Translations under genes and position numbers: made by a program
Assembly: GCA_018239985.1 (NCBI GenBank)
Contig: JAFEGK010000008.1
Coordinates: 1 to 43,734 of the forward strand
From: Verrucomicrobiota bacterium
GTDB taxonomy: Bacteria > Chlamydiota > Chlamydiia > Chlamydiales > Rhabdochlamydiaceae
DNA length: 43,734 nucleotides
Reading direction: 5' to 3'
The notes under the pieces: model-generated
What the model was told of the DNA's origin: nothing
The model's input: only the letters and a program-made list of their open reading frames with translations
The model's database searches: none
Shown: in pieces, positions 42,437-43,734 of the stretch
Layout: each line of letters begins with the position of its first letter
Numbering within the stretch: position 1 is the stretch's first letter

Positions 42437-43615
42437 TTAGGGAGCATATTGGTCCCACAATACGAGAGCTTCTTCGAGAGTGCAATTGGCTAAAGCGGTG
42501 ATTTTTTCAGCATCCAATCTCGATATAAGCGCGAACTGCCAATTCCATAGACGATTACATTCTTGAGGGTTTATTTGGTGATTGCGGTTTTTCTCAGCCA
42601 TTTTTAACCTCTCACCAAGCGATTTATAAAATGCTTCTTTTGTCTTGGTCGATAAATATTCTAAATTGTCTGGCTCTAAATTGAATTCTTCAATCAGAAC
42701 ACGTACTACTTTTTTTTCGCTTAGCCCTTCTGGCACAAATCCAAGAGAAGCATATCGTTGACCGTTCCATTGATCACTGATACAAAAGGTGTTAAACCCT
42801 TGCGCTGTTCCCCTCATATGTTTTAAGAGATAAGAATCATTGTTCTTGAAATAGACCAAATCTCCTACTTCTATTTTAGAGTAGCTGGGATTTACATCGT
42901 TCAATTCGGTAACCAACCGATAAAGGGGGTTTTCGGGCCGCAGTGACCCAATTTTTAAAGGCGTTGTGGAGCCAGCAGCAAATAGGCGATTAAATTTCTC
43001 AGTTCCGATTAGAGCATGAATGGCTAAATACTGAACAAGGTGGCATACCGCAAGGCAATCTATTAGACTTAAACCCTCAACCATCTTTTGAAGGGCTTCA
43101 GAGGGGAGCGCACCCTCTTTTAAAGTAAAACTGTAAGATCGTTTTCCTGAAGCGCTGGAGGGCTTTAAATCGATATCAAAGTGCTCAGTTGAAGCATATC
43201 CATTAAAAAAGGCATCGCCCTCTCTTAGTTCATTGATCTGTGCATGCTCACCGACTTGTTGCAAAGCATGAAAATACTCTTGGGGATAAAAAATACCGCT
43301 TGAAAGCAAAGAAACATCGGTTTTGAATCCTTCCAAACGGCGTTTGTTGTCTGAGCAAATCATCTGGATTTTCTCGCAAACCAAGTTGCTGAGACGGGTG
43401 CGCACATCTTCTATTTTTAAGGGCTCTGCAACAAAAGGCCCCTTGCATAAAGCAGCTTGTACAACTTTAGCGGTGATAGGATCTTGAGTCTGAATAAAAG
43501 GCTTTTTCCAAGCTTCGTTAGGAGCCAGATACTGATCTTCTCTGATCATCTTTGAGGTCGCCTCATTCGGTACCTCATGATGAACTAACATTTTTGATGG
43601 ATTCACTCCATTCAT
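42437..43615 (-). CDS. Hypothetical protein, possibly transglutaminase-like (papain fold)
   Basis: 392 aa, no signal peptide. Residues ~155-260 read like Bacillus Tgl-type protein-glutamine gamma-glutamyltransferase: ALPSEALQKMVEG, then LIDCLAVCHLVQYLAIHALIG with a candidate catalytic Cys, KFNRLFA, and later VGDLVYFKNNDSYLLKH. Tgl has the same order (helix with Cys, FNRLFA, GDVLYFKNP). A matching catalytic His and Glu are not certain, so the activity is unproven. A cytosolic enzyme of this fold in an intracellular bacterium could be a secreted effector, but no export signal is readable. The gene is 10 nt downstream of the next partial gene. Confidence 0.5.
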   Translation of the reverse strand: MNGVNPSKMLVHHEVPNEATSKMIREDQYLAPNEAWKKPFIQTQDPITAKVVQAALCKGPFVAEPLKIEDVRTRLSNLVCEKIQMICSDNKRRLEGFKTDVSLLSSGIFYPQEYFHALQQVGEHAQINELREGDAFFNGYASTEHFDIDLKPSSASGKRSYSFTLKEGALPSEALQKMVEGLSLIDCLAVCHLVQYLAIHALIGTEKFNRLFAAGSTTPLKIGSLRPENPLYRLVTELNDVNPSYSKIEVGDLVYFKNNDSYLLKHMRGTAQGFNTFCISDQWNGQRYASLGFVPEGLSEKKVVRVLIEEFNLEPDNLEYLSTKTKEAFYKSLGERLKMAEKNRNHQINPQECNRLWNWQFALISRLDAEKITALANCTLEEALVLWDQYAP

Positions 43616-43625
43616 AAAATCCCCC

Positions 43626-43734
43626 TTATTTGAGGAGACACTTTACCGTGCGCCCACCATTTAGGGCTACTTCAATGATTCCTTGTAAAACCGTCTCTTT
43701 TGGGTCTTTCAGAAGCTGTACTAAAACCATGTGT
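43626..43734 (-). CDS. Partial CDS, C-terminal end only
   Basis: An open frame enters from the window edge and stops at 43626-43628 (TAA). The visible residues (VLVQLLKDPKETVLQGIIEV, then ALNGGRTVKCLLK) are too few to name a family. It lies on the same strand as the 42437 gene, 10 nt before its start, so the two are likely one operon. Confidence 0.5.
   Translation of the reverse strand, partial: HMVLVQLLKDPKETVLQGIIEVALNGGRTVKCLLK

Noticed and set aside
42302-42493. 63-aa ORF within the gamma palindrome
   Set aside because: It is made only by the palindrome and has no start signal.
1-43734. CRISPR array
   Set aside because: No set of short direct repeats with unique spacers; all repeats seen are inverted.

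Overview
This window looks like a chromosomal piece of an amoeba-associated or environmental member of the Chlamydiales (Waddlia/Simkania/Parachlamydia-type), not a Chlamydiaceae pathogen. The main signs are: three tandem cysteine-rich MOMP-like porins; a chlamydial class Ic ribonucleotide reductase (NrdB with Phe129 in place of the radical Tyr); HtrA; an M16C insulinase-type protease; a nucleotide-transporter (NTT)-like protein; and a SWIM-motif protein with a chlamydial look. Genes such as alr, ku, umuDC, an APH(9)-like kinase and a GH64-like secreted protein point to an accessory-rich environmental lineage. The genus is an inference; no rRNA or other strong marker is present.

Layout. 1-6.9 kb: a GT-B glycosyltransferase-like gene, umuDC, an OsmC-family protein, a chlamydia-type membrane protein and HtrA. 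6.9-11.6 kb: the M16C protease, a divergent unknown gene, and a uridine kinase with an apparent signal peptide. 11.6-12.1 kb: a gene-free stretch with two long palindromes. 12.1-16.4 kb: nrdA-nrdB behind two NrdR-type boxes. 16.5-18.9 kb: pssA-rmuC and a tail-anchored unknown. 19.0-20.2 kb: a decayed mobile island with a transposase remnant, a HigB-like toxin broken by a palindromic mini-transposon, and its antitoxin. 20.1-24.5 kb: a DUF455 ferritin-like protein, an SH3b protein, a SWIM protein and a PIN-PhoH ATPase. 24.6-29.7 kb: three MOMP-like porins, then ku. 29.7-36.1 kb: a BtaA-like (DUF3419) protein, a cyclic-nucleotide-binding protein coupled to an NTT-HEAT membrane protein, a small membrane protein, alr and a cold-shock protein. 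36.3-43.7 kb: a long minus-strand series with acs, an NTF2-like protein, an outer-membrane barrel, a GH64-like secreted protein, an APH(9)-like kinase, a possible transglutaminase-like protein and the end of one more gene.

The most striking non-coding feature is a set of nine long palindromes in 43.7 kb. They fall into at least three families of roughly 155-173 bp elements with terminal inverted repeats, plus several unrelated perfect hairpins with 22-34 bp arms. One family (two copies, 19531-19700 and 36158-36330) shows 3-bp TNA target duplications and GAG ends. One of its copies has split a toxin gene so cleanly that removing the element and one TCA restores the reading frame. Most palindromes sit just past stop codons, so they may also act as transcript ends.

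Functionally the window mixes envelope building (porins, pssA, glycosyltransferase, alr), periplasmic quality control (HtrA), nucleotide economy (nrdAB, uridine kinase, NTT-HEAT), DNA repair (umuDC, ku, rmuC) and candidate host-interaction proteins (signal-peptide uridine kinase, GH64-like protein, transglutaminase-like protein).
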